Source: Stenotrophomonas nematodicola
GTDB taxonomy: Bacteria; Pseudomonadota; Gammaproteobacteria; Xanthomonadales; Xanthomonadaceae
Length of the DNA: 64,000 nt
Direction of reading: 5' to 3'
NCBI RefSeq assembly: GCF_009467805.1
Contig: NZ_WIAY01000001.1
Coordinates: 62,001-126,000, forward strand
Both the position numbers and the translations under genes were made by a program. Numbering within the stretch: the stretch's first letter is position 1; each line of letters begins with the position of its first letter. Below the pieces are notes generated by a model. The model made no database searches. It saw only the letters and a program-made list of their open reading frames with translations, and was not told where the DNA came from. This document shows, in pieces, positions 8,995 through 20,074 of this stretch.

Positions 8995-10779
8995 CTACCC
9001 CTGCGGGATGAAGCCATCCGGGCTCCAGTCCTCGCTGCCCACACCGTGATGGATCACGAACAGGCCTTCCGGGTCGTAGCGGCGCTTGGCGGCCAGCAAC
9101 CGTGGGTAGTGCGGCCCCCAGAACGCCTGCTGCCACTGCGGCTGGAAGTAGTCGCACTCGGAGACATAGGTGGCCGGGTCGGGCGTCACGTCGCGCAGGG
9201 CGGCGTAGGCACGGCCCACCCGCACGGCGCCCTTGCGCGCGCGGTCCTCGTCCACCTGGCCGCCGCAACCGGGATACACCGGCCCGCCCGCATTGCCGAT
9301 CAGCGCCAGGGCGAAGGCATCCAGAACGCCCGGATGGGTGGCGGTATCGCGCGCGGCGGCCAGCGCCCCGGCGGGCGCGCCGAACAGCCCCTTGTTGCAG
9401 TGCAGTTCCACGTCCATGTGCGCGGCAGCGGCACAGATCGCGGTGGCCGCTGCCGTACGCCGGGCGTCTGACAGCAGGTCAGAGGGCAGCCAGACCGAGG
9501 CGTAGCCGTGCAGGAACCAGCCTACCTGGCCCTGGTCGCCCTTCCACAGCATATGCTGCGGTGGCGAGTCGGCGCGGGTGTCCTCTGCGATGAACTGCGG
9601 GGCGTGCGCGCGGAAGAACGCCGCGTCCCACATGTGGCGGGCCGGCAGTGACAGCGCCTGCAGGGGCTCGACGATGCGATAGGCCGGACGCGCCTGGAGC
9701 CACGCCAGGAACGGCGCCCAGACGGCCTCCGCATCGTCCTTGGCCAGCCCCTGGACCACCATCGAGACGCGCAGCGTGCGTTCGCCGCGGAACGCGATCT
9801 GCTCGCCCCAGTGCGGATTGCACAGGGCGTCGCGGTAGAAGCGCAGCATCTCCACGACCAGGTCGTGCCAGGCGCCATCGCTGTCGGCCCGTACCGCCAG
9901 CGAAACGCCCCCGAAGGTGTCCGGCAGCGCGTGGGTGCGGAGGGTCAGGCGGGTGACGACGCCGAAGCTCGCGCCGCAGCCCCCCTTCAGTGCCCAGAAC
10001 AGTTCGGCGTCATTGTCGGCGTTGACCACCCGCACACGGCCGTCGGCGGTCACCACCTCAGCCTCCAGCAGGTGCGAGGCCGCGCTGCCGTACGCCTTGG
10101 AGAAACTGCCGAAGCCACCGCCGGTAACCAGACCGGCCACGCCCACCGAGGTGCAGCCACCGCCCTGCACGTAGCGACCGCGCCGGGTGGTGACCGCATC
10201 GTAGGCATCGATCCACATCGCGCCGGCGCCCAGGCTCACGGCAGGCTCGGCGGCAGTTCCCGCCCGCGCGTTGTGCGGGATGAACGCGTCGTGCACCTCC
10301 ACCTGGTTCATCGCCCGGGTCCACACCAGCAGCGAATCGGGGGCGCAGGAGGTACCGTGGTAACTGTGTCCGCCGCCTTTGATCGCCAACCGGAGCCGGT
10401 GCCGGCGGGCGAAATTGACCGCTGCGGCAACATCTTCGCTGCTGGTCGCGGCTATCGCCCGGGCACTGGGCACCGAACGCCAGGCGCCGTAGTAGCCGCT
10501 GGTCTGGGTCAGTGCCGGCTGGTCGCCGATGTAGAACGGGTTGTGGATCTGGGCCAGGGCCTCGGCGCGCGCGGTTGCGTCCCCAAGGAAGGGCGACTGC
10601 GGAAGGGAGAGACGACCGCCGACGGCCCGTGACAGTCGCGCCCACTCGGCATCGCACGGCCAGCCCGCGCTGCCCGGACGCACCCTCGGCAGGCGGGGTG
10701 GAAGGGGGGCGGTGGTCTTGGACAACAGGGGGAGCAGCGGCAGTACCAGTCCGGCCTTCAGGCAGTCGCGTCGTTTCAT
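8995..10779 (-). CDS. Exported FAD-linked oxidase (BBE-like, bicovalent FAD type)
   Basis: A 594-residue oxidoreductase. The start MKRRDCLKAGLVLPLLPLL resembles a twin-arginine signal with an arginine pair before a hydrophobic stretch. An FAD-binding PCMH domain covers about residues 105-290: GGGHSYHG carries the His for FAD attachment, and the GGGCTSVGVAGLVTGGG segment carries a Cys in the position used for the second covalent bond. The berberine-bridge-like C-terminal element (YDPEGLFVIHHGVG) is at the end. Relatives oxidise sugars, alkaloids or phenolic substrates; the substrate here cannot be told. It reads alone toward the OsmC-like gene. Confidence 0.87.
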   Translation of the reverse strand: MKRRDCLKAGLVLPLLPLLSKTTAPLPPRLPRVRPGSAGWPCDAEWARLSRAVGGRLSLPQSPFLGDATARAEALAQIHNPFYIGDQPALTQTSGYYGAWRSVPSARAIAATSSEDVAAAVNFARRHRLRLAIKGGGHSYHGTSCAPDSLLVWTRAMNQVEVHDAFIPHNARAGTAAEPAVSLGAGAMWIDAYDAVTTRRGRYVQGGGCTSVGVAGLVTGGGFGSFSKAYGSAASHLLEAEVVTADGRVRVVNADNDAELFWALKGGCGASFGVVTRLTLRTHALPDTFGGVSLAVRADSDGAWHDLVVEMLRFYRDALCNPHWGEQIAFRGERTLRVSMVVQGLAKDDAEAVWAPFLAWLQARPAYRIVEPLQALSLPARHMWDAAFFRAHAPQFIAEDTRADSPPQHMLWKGDQGQVGWFLHGYASVWLPSDLLSDARRTAAATAICAAAAHMDVELHCNKGLFGAPAGALAAARDTATHPGVLDAFALALIGNAGGPVYPGCGGQVDEDRARKGAVRVGRAYAALRDVTPDPATYVSECDYFQPQWQQAFWGPHYPRLLAAKRRYDPEGLFVIHHGVGSEDWSPDGFIPQG

Positions 10780-10907
10780 GGCGGTGTGTCCTCGGCCTCC
10801 GGGCCATCTGTTCAGGGGCCAGTGTCCGCCCGGCGAGGCCCGCCGTCATTGGGCCGGGGCCGAATGCAGGCCCCTGTGGGACGAGTGGCGGCCGGGCAGG
10901 GACGGGC

Positions 10908-10938
10908 TTGACCTTCCCATGATGGGAATCTTTACCCT
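10908..10938 (+). promoter_or_regulatory. CueR-type promoter of copA (19-bp spacer)
   Basis: The -35 box TTGACC (10908-10913) and -10 box TACCCT (10933-10938) are separated by exactly 19 bases, the overlong spacer of MerR-family promoters. The spacer holds the near-perfect dyad TTCCCATGATGGGAA (10914-10928), where a CueR dimer would bind and untwist DNA when copper is present. The copA start codon is 31 bases downstream of the -10 box. Confidence 0.87.
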
Positions 10939-10968
10939 TGATCTCCCGAATCCCGTTCCGAGGCCGCC

Positions 10969-13491
<2,523 letters not shown>

Positions 13492-13514
13492 ACGGTCCAC
13501 GAGAGGGTGAAGCC

Positions 13515-14009
13515 ATGAACATCGGTGAAGCGGCGCAGTTTTCCGGCGTCTCGGCGAAGATGATCCGCTATTACGAACAGATCGGCCTGATTCCGAAGGC
13601 GCTGCGCTCGGAGGCCGGCTATCGCCACTACAGTCCCCAGGACGCGCACAGCCTGCGCTTCATCCGGCGTGCGCGCGACCTCGGCTTCTCGGTGGAACAG
13701 ATCGCCGACCTGCTGGTGCTGTGGCGCGACCGCACCCGCGCCAGCGCCGATGTAAAGGCGATGGCACTCTCGCATGTGGCCGGATTGAAGGCGCGGATTG
13801 ACGAACTGCAGGCGATGGTCGGCACTCTCGAACACCTCGCCGAGCACTGCCACGGCAATGACCGGCCCGATTGCCCGATCATCGCCGACCTGGCCGAACC
13901 GGCCGTCGACGCGGTGGCGCAGACGCCGCCGGCGGCGCGCAGAGCGCCGTTGTTCGGCGTCGATGCGCCGGTGCCGTCACGCCGCACCGGCACACGGAAA
14001 AACCGTTGA
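13515..14009 (+). CDS. cueR: CueR, copper-responsive MerR-family activator
   Basis: A 164-residue regulator. The N-terminal winged helix (MNIGEAAQFSGVSAKMIRYY) and long dimerisation helix are typical. Cys112 and Cys120 flank an eight-residue metal loop (CHGNDRPDC), and Ser77 is present, both hallmarks of sensors for monovalent Cu, Ag or Au rather than Zn. The C-terminal tail of about 40 residues is longer than in E. coli. It should activate the promoters at 10908-10938 and 14006-14036. A GAGGG ribosome binding site lies just upstream of ATG 13515. Confidence 0.95.
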   Translation: MNIGEAAQFSGVSAKMIRYYEQIGLIPKALRSEAGYRHYSPQDAHSLRFIRRARDLGFSVEQIADLLVLWRDRTRASADVKAMALSHVAGLKARIDELQAMVGTLEHLAEHCHGNDRPDCPIIADLAEPAVDAVAQTPPAARRAPLFGVDAPVPSRRTGTRKNR

Positions 14010-14036
14010 CATTGCCATGCTGTCAGGCCGGAGAGT
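14006..14036 (+). promoter_or_regulatory. Second CueR-type promoter, upstream of the copZ-like gene
   Basis: TTGACA (14006-14011) and GAGAGT (14031-14036) are again 19 bases apart. The spacer begins TTGCCATGCTG and has a partial dyad (ATTGCC / GTCAGG). The -35 box overlaps the stop codon of cueR. The match is weaker than at copA, particularly at the -10 box, but position and spacing agree. Confidence 0.6.
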
Positions 14037-14068
14037 GATCGGACACCTTCACTCAACAGGTAGACACG

Positions 14069-14284
14069 ATGTTCCAGTTCCACATTCCCAACATGACCTG
14101 CGGCGGCTGCGCCCATTCCGTGACCCGCGCGCTGCTCGATGCCGATCCTCGGGCCCGCATCGAAACCGATCCGTCCGCGCGCTCGGTGGAGGTCCGGTCG
14201 GAACGCGATGAAAGCGTCCTGCTGGCCGCCCTGCTCGCGGCAGGGTACCCGCACACCGCGCGGCCCGATGCCGCGCGCAGCTGA
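14069..14284 (+). CDS. CopZ-like copper chaperone (heavy-metal-associated domain)
   Basis: A 71-residue cytoplasmic protein consisting of one HMA fold. The metal motif MTCGGC is at residues 9-14, and the pattern of strands and helices fits CopZ/Atx1 proteins that carry Cu(I) to CopA. AGGTAG lies 8 bases before the ATG. It closes the copA-cueR-copZ group and has its own candidate CueR promoter. Confidence 0.9.
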   Translation: MFQFHIPNMTCGGCAHSVTRALLDADPRARIETDPSARSVEVRSERDESVLLAALLAAGYPHTARPDAARS

Positions 14285-14347
14285 TCGGGGTACCGCAATG
14301 CATGCCCGGCATCACCTCCTGGTGATCCTGCCCTCGCTCGCGGCGGA

Positions 14348-14367
14348 GGCGTCCCTGTGGGGACGCC
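14348..14367. terminator. Candidate shared terminator hairpin
   Basis: An 8-bp perfect stem (ggcgtccc/gggacgcc) with a TGTG loop lies between two convergent genes, the copZ-like gene and the PnuT-like gene. More GC-rich inverted repeats follow to about 14400. There is no run of T, so it is a weak call for an intrinsic terminator. Confidence 0.4.
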
Positions 14368-14404
14368 TGGCCGGGCCGGCCGGCACGGCGCCGCCGGCCC
14401 CTGT

Positions 14405-14995
14405 TCAGCGGTGTCGCGCTGCCAGGGGCGCCGGCGGAACAGCGGCGGCGGACCAGGCCCGCAGGCCCATCACCGCAAGGCCGACGAAGACCAGGTAGAG
14501 CACGGCGGTCACGTGCAGCGACTTGACCAGGTACATGCCCACGTACACGACATCGACCAGGATCCACAGCCACCACGCCGCCACGTGCCGGCGCGCCTGC
14601 CACCACTGGGCCACCAGGCTCAGTGCGGCCAGCAGCGCATCCAGCCAGGGCAGGGCGGCATCGGTGAAGGTGTGCATTGCCGCACCCAGCGCGATGCCGG
14701 ACACCACGCCGATGCCCAGGTCGCGCCACGCATGGCGAGCCGACAGCGGCGCAATGACGATCGCACCGTCTTCCACCGCATGCCGGCGCCAGCTGAGCCA
14801 GCCGTAGACCAGGAACGCGCCGAAGGCCACCTGCAGCAGCGTGTCCGAGTACAGGCGGGCCTCGATGAAGACCAGCGCATACAGGGCCACCGACAGCAGG
14901 CCGACCGGCCAGGCGATCATCCAGCGGCGCCCCATCATGGCGACGCCCGCCATGCTGACGATCGCCGCCGTCCACTCGAGCACGGCGGCGTTCAC
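14405..14995 (-). CDS. pnuT: PnuT-type thiamine transporter (PnuC family)
   Basis: A 196-residue membrane protein with about seven hydrophobic segments. The start (VNAAVLEWTAAIVSM...) and the segment YSDTLLQVAFGAFLVYGWLSW match the PnuC family of vitamin facilitators, and the C-terminal half has the second copy of the fold (AQWWQARRHVAAWWLWI). GTG at 14995 overlaps the stop of the TonB receptor gene (GTGA), which implies coupling. PnuC itself carries nicotinamide riboside. Because this copy is co-transcribed with a receptor behind a TPP riboswitch, thiamine is the likely substrate, as proposed for PnuT proteins. Confidence 0.85.
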   Translation of the reverse strand: MNAAVLEWTAAIVSMAGVAMMGRRWMIAWPVGLLSVALYALVFIEARLYSDTLLQVAFGAFLVYGWLSWRRHAVEDGAIVIAPLSARHAWRDLGIGVVSGIALGAAMHTFTDAALPWLDALLAALSLVAQWWQARRHVAAWWLWILVDVVYVGMYLVKSLHVTAVLYLVFVGLAVMGLRAWSAAAVPPAPLAARHR

Positions 14996-17163
14996 AGCCC
15001 GAACGTCACCGACAGGCGCGCCTGGCGCGGTGCGCCGGCGAACAGGTAGTAGTCGCCGGCGCTGCTGCCGGTATCGCGCCAATAGAAGCGATCGGTGACG
15101 TTGTCGACCGTGAGGTTCCAGGTCACCGGCCGCTCGCGCAGCAGATGGCGATAGCGCACGCCCACGTCGAACACGTGGTAGGCCGGTGCACGCACCGCTC
15201 CGTCGACCGTGGCCACGTTCGCGCCTGCATAGCGCCAGCCGCCGGTCACGCCCAGACCCGGCACGGACGGCACCTGGTAATCGGCATGCACCGTGGCGCG
15301 CACCTTGGGCACGTTGACCAGCTGATGGCCTTCGTGGGCCGCAGTGCCGGTATCGTGCGCGCGCGCCTGCAGCACACTGGCACTGGCGTTCAGTTCAAGC
15401 CGCTCGGTCAGGTGGCCCTGTGCGGTGAGTTCCAGTCCGGTGTGGACCTGCTGTCCTGCCTGGACGAACGTGAAGCCGGCGTCGCTCCGGTCCGGCATGG
15501 CGTACTGGTAGGGCTGGGTAGTGCGGAACAGGGCCGCGCCGAGGGTCAGCGCATCGGCGGAGGCAAATTTGACGCCCACCTCGACCTGGCGCGACAGCAT
15601 CGGTGCAAGGAAGGTGCCGTCATTGCTGGTCCAGAAGGGGGCTTCCTGGCCCAGCGCGATGCCACGGACGTAGCTGGCGTACGCACTGACCTCGTCGGTG
15701 GCCTTCCACACCAGCGCGGTCTGCGGCAGGAAGCGCGACAGCCGGCTGTGGCGTTCGGGGACGCCGGCCTTGCTGTAGGCGCGCTCGTTGAGACGTACGA
15801 AGCGGCCACCCGCCAGCCATTCCCAGTCGTCGCCAAGGCGCATCCGGTCCAGCGCGAACACCGCATTCTGCCGGCTGTCCAGGCGGCGCGCCGAGGCGCC
15901 CGGCTGCCGGGGCGACGGCGCGAACTGCGGCACCTGCGCGTCGTTGATGTTGGCCGTGCCCACGTATTCGTTGACGTTGCGGCGTTTGTCCACCGTGCGC
16001 CGGAAGGTCTCCGCGCCGAAGGTCAGTGCGTGCTCGACGCGGCCGCTCCGCAGGGTGCCGCGCAGCTCGGCGCGTGCGGCCTGGTTGCGACGGGTGTCGT
16101 CCGGGCTGCGGTAGTCGTAGATGTCGTAGGCGCCATCCGGACCAAAGTAGTTGCCCGGCACGCTGCCATCGGCGCAGGACGCGGCGTAGTAGCAGCCGTA
16201 GGCGAAGGCGACGTTGTCGTCGATGACCGTGCGGCTGTGGCTGACCGAGACGCGCGACTGCCAGTCCGGGCTGAAGTCATAGGTGTGCAGCGCGGTGATG
16301 TTGGTGCTGTCGATGCCCACCGGCTGCTGCCAGGCCTGGTGGCCCAGCATGTGCGACCGGTCCACGCCGCGCGGCAGCACCGTGGCGCCAAGCAGCTGGT
16401 AGCCGGAGGCCGAACGCTGCGCGCTGGTCTGGTAGTTGGCGTCCACCTCGAGCTTGCCGCGCTCGCCGATCAGCCAGTCGGCCGCCACCGAATAGAAAAT
16501 GCGGCGACCGTCGGCATGGTCGATGTAGGAGGCGGTGTCCTCCCAGGCGGCGTTGACCCGCACGCCGAAACGCGGCGTCAGCCACTGGCCCACGTCCACA
16601 GCGGCATAGCGCGAGCCTTCGGCATCGGTGCCGAGGGTTGCCGTGCGCACGTCTGCGGCACGCTTGCCGACGTAGTTGATGATGCCGCCGGGCGACATCA
16701 CGCCGGCGGCGAGGCCGGCTTCGCCCTTGAGTATCTCCACCGTCTGCACGTTCTCCAGCGCCAGCCGCTGCTCGCCGGCAATGGGCAGGCCGTTGAACCG
16801 GTACCCGGTGGCGGTATCCAGCGCGAAACCGCGGATGGCGATGTTCTGGTAGTAGCCGACCGGGGCATAGCTGTCGCCCAGCGACGCGTCCTGGGTCCCG
16901 ATCTCGGACAGGGTGCGCAGGTGGCGGCGTTCGATCTGCGTCCGATCCAGCCGCGTCACCGAGGCCGGGGTGCTCTTCCAGTCGCCGGCGCCGAAACTGG
17001 TGGACTGCGCGGTATCGGCGGCCGGCTGGCGGGCCTGCACGCGCACCGCAGCCAGCTCGGTCGGCGAGCGGTCGGCGGAATCCGGGGCAGGTTCGGCCGC
17101 GTACAGCGGCAGGGCGGCGCACAATGCGACGGTGAGCAACGCAGGGGAATAGCAGCGGTTCAT
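14992..17163 (-). CDS. TonB-dependent receptor, probably for thiamine
   Basis: An outer-membrane receptor of about 723 residues from ATG 17163. The start MNRCYSPALLTVALCAALPLYA is a good signal peptide. The plug domain follows (TRLDRTQIERRHLRTLSEIG, then IRGFALDTATGYRFNGLPI, VEILKGEAGLAAGVMSPGGIINYV). A 22-stranded barrel ends in an aromatic-rich strand (ARLSVTFGL). The layout is that of FhuA-like siderophore receptors, but the TPP riboswitch upstream and the PnuT-type gene downstream point to thiamine or a thiamine precursor. No strong ribosome binding site supports a single start: ATG 17175 and ATG 17214 are also in frame. Confidence 0.9.
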   Translation of the reverse strand: MNRCYSPALLTVALCAALPLYAAEPAPDSADRSPTELAAVRVQARQPAADTAQSTSFGAGDWKSTPASVTRLDRTQIERRHLRTLSEIGTQDASLGDSYAPVGYYQNIAIRGFALDTATGYRFNGLPIAGEQRLALENVQTVEILKGEAGLAAGVMSPGGIINYVGKRAADVRTATLGTDAEGSRYAAVDVGQWLTPRFGVRVNAAWEDTASYIDHADGRRIFYSVAADWLIGERGKLEVDANYQTSAQRSASGYQLLGATVLPRGVDRSHMLGHQAWQQPVGIDSTNITALHTYDFSPDWQSRVSVSHSRTVIDDNVAFAYGCYYAASCADGSVPGNYFGPDGAYDIYDYRSPDDTRRNQAARAELRGTLRSGRVEHALTFGAETFRRTVDKRRNVNEYVGTANINDAQVPQFAPSPRQPGASARRLDSRQNAVFALDRMRLGDDWEWLAGGRFVRLNERAYSKAGVPERHSRLSRFLPQTALVWKATDEVSAYASYVRGIALGQEAPFWTSNDGTFLAPMLSRQVEVGVKFASADALTLGAALFRTTQPYQYAMPDRSDAGFTFVQAGQQVHTGLELTAQGHLTERLELNASASVLQARAHDTGTAAHEGHQLVNVPKVRATVHADYQVPSVPGLGVTGGWRYAGANVATVDGAVRAPAYHVFDVGVRYRHLLRERPVTWNLTVDNVTDRFYWRDTGSSAGDYYLFAGAPRQARLSVTFGL

Positions 17164-17248
17164 TCGATTCGTCATCAGCCAGCAAAAGGAGACGAAGCGA
17201 CGGCGCGCGCGCATCGACCGTCAACGGTCCCTGCGCCCACTGCTCAAA

Positions 17249-17330
17249 GCTCCCTACGCCGGTGCAAACCGGATCAGGTTCCAAGGGACTCTCTCAGCCT
17301 GGTTTTTGCCAGGCACCCCCGCTTCAGCGG
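17249..17330 (-). promoter_or_regulatory. TPP riboswitch (THI element)
   Basis: Read on the minus strand, the conserved parts appear in order: GGGGGTGCC, then GGCTGAGAGAG (17291-17301), AACCTGATCCGG (17269-17280) and CGTAGGGA (17251-17258). These are the TPP-binding core of the thiamine riboswitch. It precedes the TonB receptor and PnuT genes on the same strand. Downstream, around 17210-17245, a GACCG/CGGTC hairpin lies close to the alternative start at 17214 and may be part of the expression platform; no U-run is visible, so translational control or Rho-type control is more likely than simple termination. Confidence 0.95.
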
Positions 17331-17369
17331 CTATTTCACACCAATTGGCGCGCGTTTGCGAGCACGGGT

Positions 17370-18503
17370 TCAGGCAGCGGCATGCAACGCCGCCAGCAGC
17401 GCGGTGCCGCGGGGCGTGCCGAACCACTGCGCATGGCCCAGCAGGAAGGTCCGGTAGGCCACATGTGCGTTGGGCGTGGACCGCGTCACCCCGTGGAAGT
17501 ACTCCACCTCGGACAGGGCGAAATCCAGGTGCACCAGCGGCAGCAGGTCTGCCAGCAGATGAACGCGTGCCGCCGACAGCGGCAGTACGGCCCGATATCC
17601 GTCGACCAGCGCCAGCGCGATATCGGGCCGGACCGGCATCGTGCCGTCCAGGTCCAGCCAGGCGATCGCATTGCGCTCGATCGCGGTGGCGAGGTCGAAC
17701 AGGGCGCTGGTCGGCGAGGCCAGGCCGAAGTCGAGCACCGTGCCGACCCGGTCGCCGGTGACGTCCTGGTGCCAGAGCAGGTTGGACACGTGCCAGTCGT
17801 TGTGTGCCCACAATCGCGGTTCCTGGTCCAGGCGCACGCCCACGCGCGCATGCCAGGGCAGCAGATCGCGCTGCAGATCGTCCTGCCAGGCGGTGCCGGC
17901 CAGGTAGTCGGCGAGGGCGGGGCGCTCGTCCAGCTGCGCGGCGAGCGCCGCGAGCGGGTCGCGGGCACGGATCAGGTCGTCGCGGGCCACCAGCAGATGG
18001 GTGCCGCGCTGGGCGGCGGTGTAACCGGCAGCGGCCTGGTGCAGTTCTGCGAGGGCGCGGCCGGCTTCACGGGCGTGGCCCACGTCGGTCAGCGGTGTCC
18101 AGGACGGTGCGTCGCGATACAGGTCGGCGCCGTGGCCCACACGATGCAGTTCGTACGTCCAGCCGGCATGCTCGACCGCTGTTGCGCCATCCCGGTCACG
18201 CAGCAGTGAAGCCACCGGAACGCCCCGAGTGGCGAGGTGGTCGATGAACCCGTGCTCTTCCTGCAGGGTGGCGGCGCTGCGCACGGTGGCGTGGTGCCGC
18301 TTGACGAACACCGCATCCGCGCCGCGGCCGACGATGGCCGCAGCGGACAGCGGGCGGGGACTGTGCCACTGCAGCGCTGCATCCCCCTGCAACGCAGGGA
18401 AGCGCGTGCGCAGCCAGGCGATCTCGGTCGCGTCGATGGCGGGCCAGTCGGGGGCCACCTCGTCGTTGTCGAGGCCCTGGACGCGGTGGTTGGGAAGGGT
18501 CAT
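17370..18503 (-). CDS. Aminoglycoside phosphotransferase-fold kinase
   Basis: A 377-residue protein of the APH/choline kinase/homoserine kinase fold. The N-lobe lysine is probably in AVFVKRHH. The catalytic loop is LWAHNDWHVSNLLWH (H-x-D-x5-N type) and the metal-binding aspartate is in VGTVLDFGLA. The fold phosphorylates small alcohols such as homoserine, thiamine or choline. It lies upstream of the TPP riboswitch on the same strand. A role as a salvage kinase in thiamine use is possible but unproven, because the gene itself is not behind the riboswitch. Start ATG 18503 has no strong ribosome binding site. Confidence 0.85.
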   Translation of the reverse strand: MTLPNHRVQGLDNDEVAPDWPAIDATEIAWLRTRFPALQGDAALQWHSPRPLSAAAIVGRGADAVFVKRHHATVRSAATLQEEHGFIDHLATRGVPVASLLRDRDGATAVEHAGWTYELHRVGHGADLYRDAPSWTPLTDVGHAREAGRALAELHQAAAGYTAAQRGTHLLVARDDLIRARDPLAALAAQLDERPALADYLAGTAWQDDLQRDLLPWHARVGVRLDQEPRLWAHNDWHVSNLLWHQDVTGDRVGTVLDFGLASPTSALFDLATAIERNAIAWLDLDGTMPVRPDIALALVDGYRAVLPLSAARVHLLADLLPLVHLDFALSEVEYFHGVTRSTPNAHVAYRTFLLGHAQWFGTPRGTALLAALHAAA

Positions 18504-18594
18504 GGCGTGGCGGTCGGAGACGGTGCTGCGGGGACAGGCCGACGGGCCTGCCGTCGCAGCGGGGGCGCACATGCTACTCCGCCCGGCGCGGTGG

Positions 18595-19977
18595 TCACAC
18601 CGTCCATGTCGCTTCCTGGCCCGCAGGCAGGTGCATCAGCTGGTCGAGCTGGCGCAGCGCCCGATGCAGCGCCTGGCGGTCGGCGGCTGCCCCCAGCGAG
18701 ATCCGTACGGCATCGCTGATTGCCACGCCTTCCGGCGTGAAGGCCGACGACGGCGCGATGCCGAGGCCCTGCAGGCGGGCGGCGTGGGTCAGGCTGACAT
18801 CGGTCCAGTGCGCGGGCAACCGGCACCAGGCGTGCACGCCGGCGCAGGCCTGCAGAAACCGGGGCGACAGCGCGGAGCGCGCCAGGTAGCGTCGCTCGGC
18901 CGCCTCGTCCTGAACCAGCCTGAGCATCGCCTGCGCCGAGCCGTCCAGGATCAACTGGGTGACCAGTGCGTTCATCAGGGGCGGTGCCATCAGATTGACG
19001 GCGCGCAGCGCATCCAGCACCGCCTGCCGGGCGACGCCGTCGGGCAGGTGCACGAATGCGGTGTGCAGCCCCGGGCTGAGGCATTTGGACAGGGTGGAGA
19101 TGTAACAGGTGTGCGCGGGCGCGAGCAGCGCGAGCGGGGCAGGCGCATCCTCGCCAAGCAGCCAGTACGGGTCGTCCTCGATCAGATGCAGGTCCTGCGC
19201 GCGCAGCACCTCGGCCAACGCGCGCCGACGGGCGTCGGGCAGCGTGTGTGCGGTAGGATTCTGCGCGGTCGGGTTGAGGTAGACCACGCGCGCGCCGGTG
19301 GTGCGGGCAAGCCGGCGCAGCGCGTCCGGGCGCATGCCGTGCTCGTCGCTGTCCACCACCTGCAGACGCCGCTGCAGCACCCGTGCGGCGTGCAGCAGGC
19401 CGGGGTACACCAGCGGCTCGCACAGCACCGTATCGCCTGCGTCGGTCAGGGCCAGCAGCAACGCCGACAACGCTGCCTGCGCGCCTTCGGTGACCACCAG
19501 CCGTGCCGGCTCGCATCGACCGAGGATGGGTTTCAGCCACTGGGCGGCCGCCAACTGGTCGGCCGCGCTGCCGCCGCCGACGTGGTAGGTCATCAGGTTG
19601 CCGGCATCGCTGCGGGTCAGTACCGACGACAGCCCGCGCCGCAGCACCTCGGCCACCTGGCTCCCGCCGGGGCTCGGCGGCAGGTTCATGCTCAGGTCGA
19701 CCAGCTGCGCCAGCTCGACCTGCGGCGGTGCCACGAACGAACCCAACGGCCCGCGCGCGTCGATCAGCCCGCGCTTGCGTGCCTCGTTGAAGGCGCGGGT
19801 GATCGTGGTCAGGTCCACGCCAAGCTCGCTGGCCAGGCTGCGCTGCGCCGGCAGGCGTTGGCCGGGGCGCAGCGTGCCGGACCAGACCGCGCGCTCCAGC
19901 GCCTGCACGATGCGCAGGTACACCGGCCCGTGGCCGTCGGCGATGAGGCGCTGCCACTCGGCGGTCGTTGCGTTCAT
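18595..19977 (-). CDS. MocR-family regulator (GntR helix-turn-helix fused to aminotransferase)
   Basis: A 460-residue fusion. Residues about 15-80 are a GntR-type winged helix (GTLRPGQRLPAQRSLASELG, then TTITRAFNEA). The rest is a fold-type I PLP domain: GAQAALSALL, the Asn in YLNPTAQNPTAHTLP, the Asp in EDDPYWLLGE, and the PLP lysine in STLSKCLSPG. MocR proteins use the aminotransferase fold as an effector-binding domain, usually to control PLP or amino acid genes. It is divergent from the cytochrome bo3 operon, with 191 bases between. Whether it regulates that operon is open. Confidence 0.92.
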   Translation of the reverse strand: MNATTAEWQRLIADGHGPVYLRIVQALERAVWSGTLRPGQRLPAQRSLASELGVDLTTITRAFNEARKRGLIDARGPLGSFVAPPQVELAQLVDLSMNLPPSPGGSQVAEVLRRGLSSVLTRSDAGNLMTYHVGGGSAADQLAAAQWLKPILGRCEPARLVVTEGAQAALSALLLALTDAGDTVLCEPLVYPGLLHAARVLQRRLQVVDSDEHGMRPDALRRLARTTGARVVYLNPTAQNPTAHTLPDARRRALAEVLRAQDLHLIEDDPYWLLGEDAPAPLALLAPAHTCYISTLSKCLSPGLHTAFVHLPDGVARQAVLDALRAVNLMAPPLMNALVTQLILDGSAQAMLRLVQDEAAERRYLARSALSPRFLQACAGVHAWCRLPAHWTDVSLTHAARLQGLGIAPSSAFTPEGVAISDAVRISLGAAADRQALHRALRQLDQLMHLPAGQEATWTV

Positions 19978-20074
19978 TGCCGCATCTTACCCGCCGCCGC
20001 GCAGGCGCCTGCGACAGTGTGTCGCATCATGTATGGATCATGTCGTTGCCTAACGTACGCGGCTGCGGCGGGCA

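Noticed and set aside
14405..14995. Nicotinamide riboside transporter PnuC
   Set aside because: Family is right, but the TPP riboswitch and co-transcribed receptor favour thiamine as substrate.
15145..17457. Plus-strand open frame of about 770 codons opposite the TonB receptor
   Set aside because: Runs through the TPP riboswitch and has no domain; the receptor on the minus strand is unambiguous.
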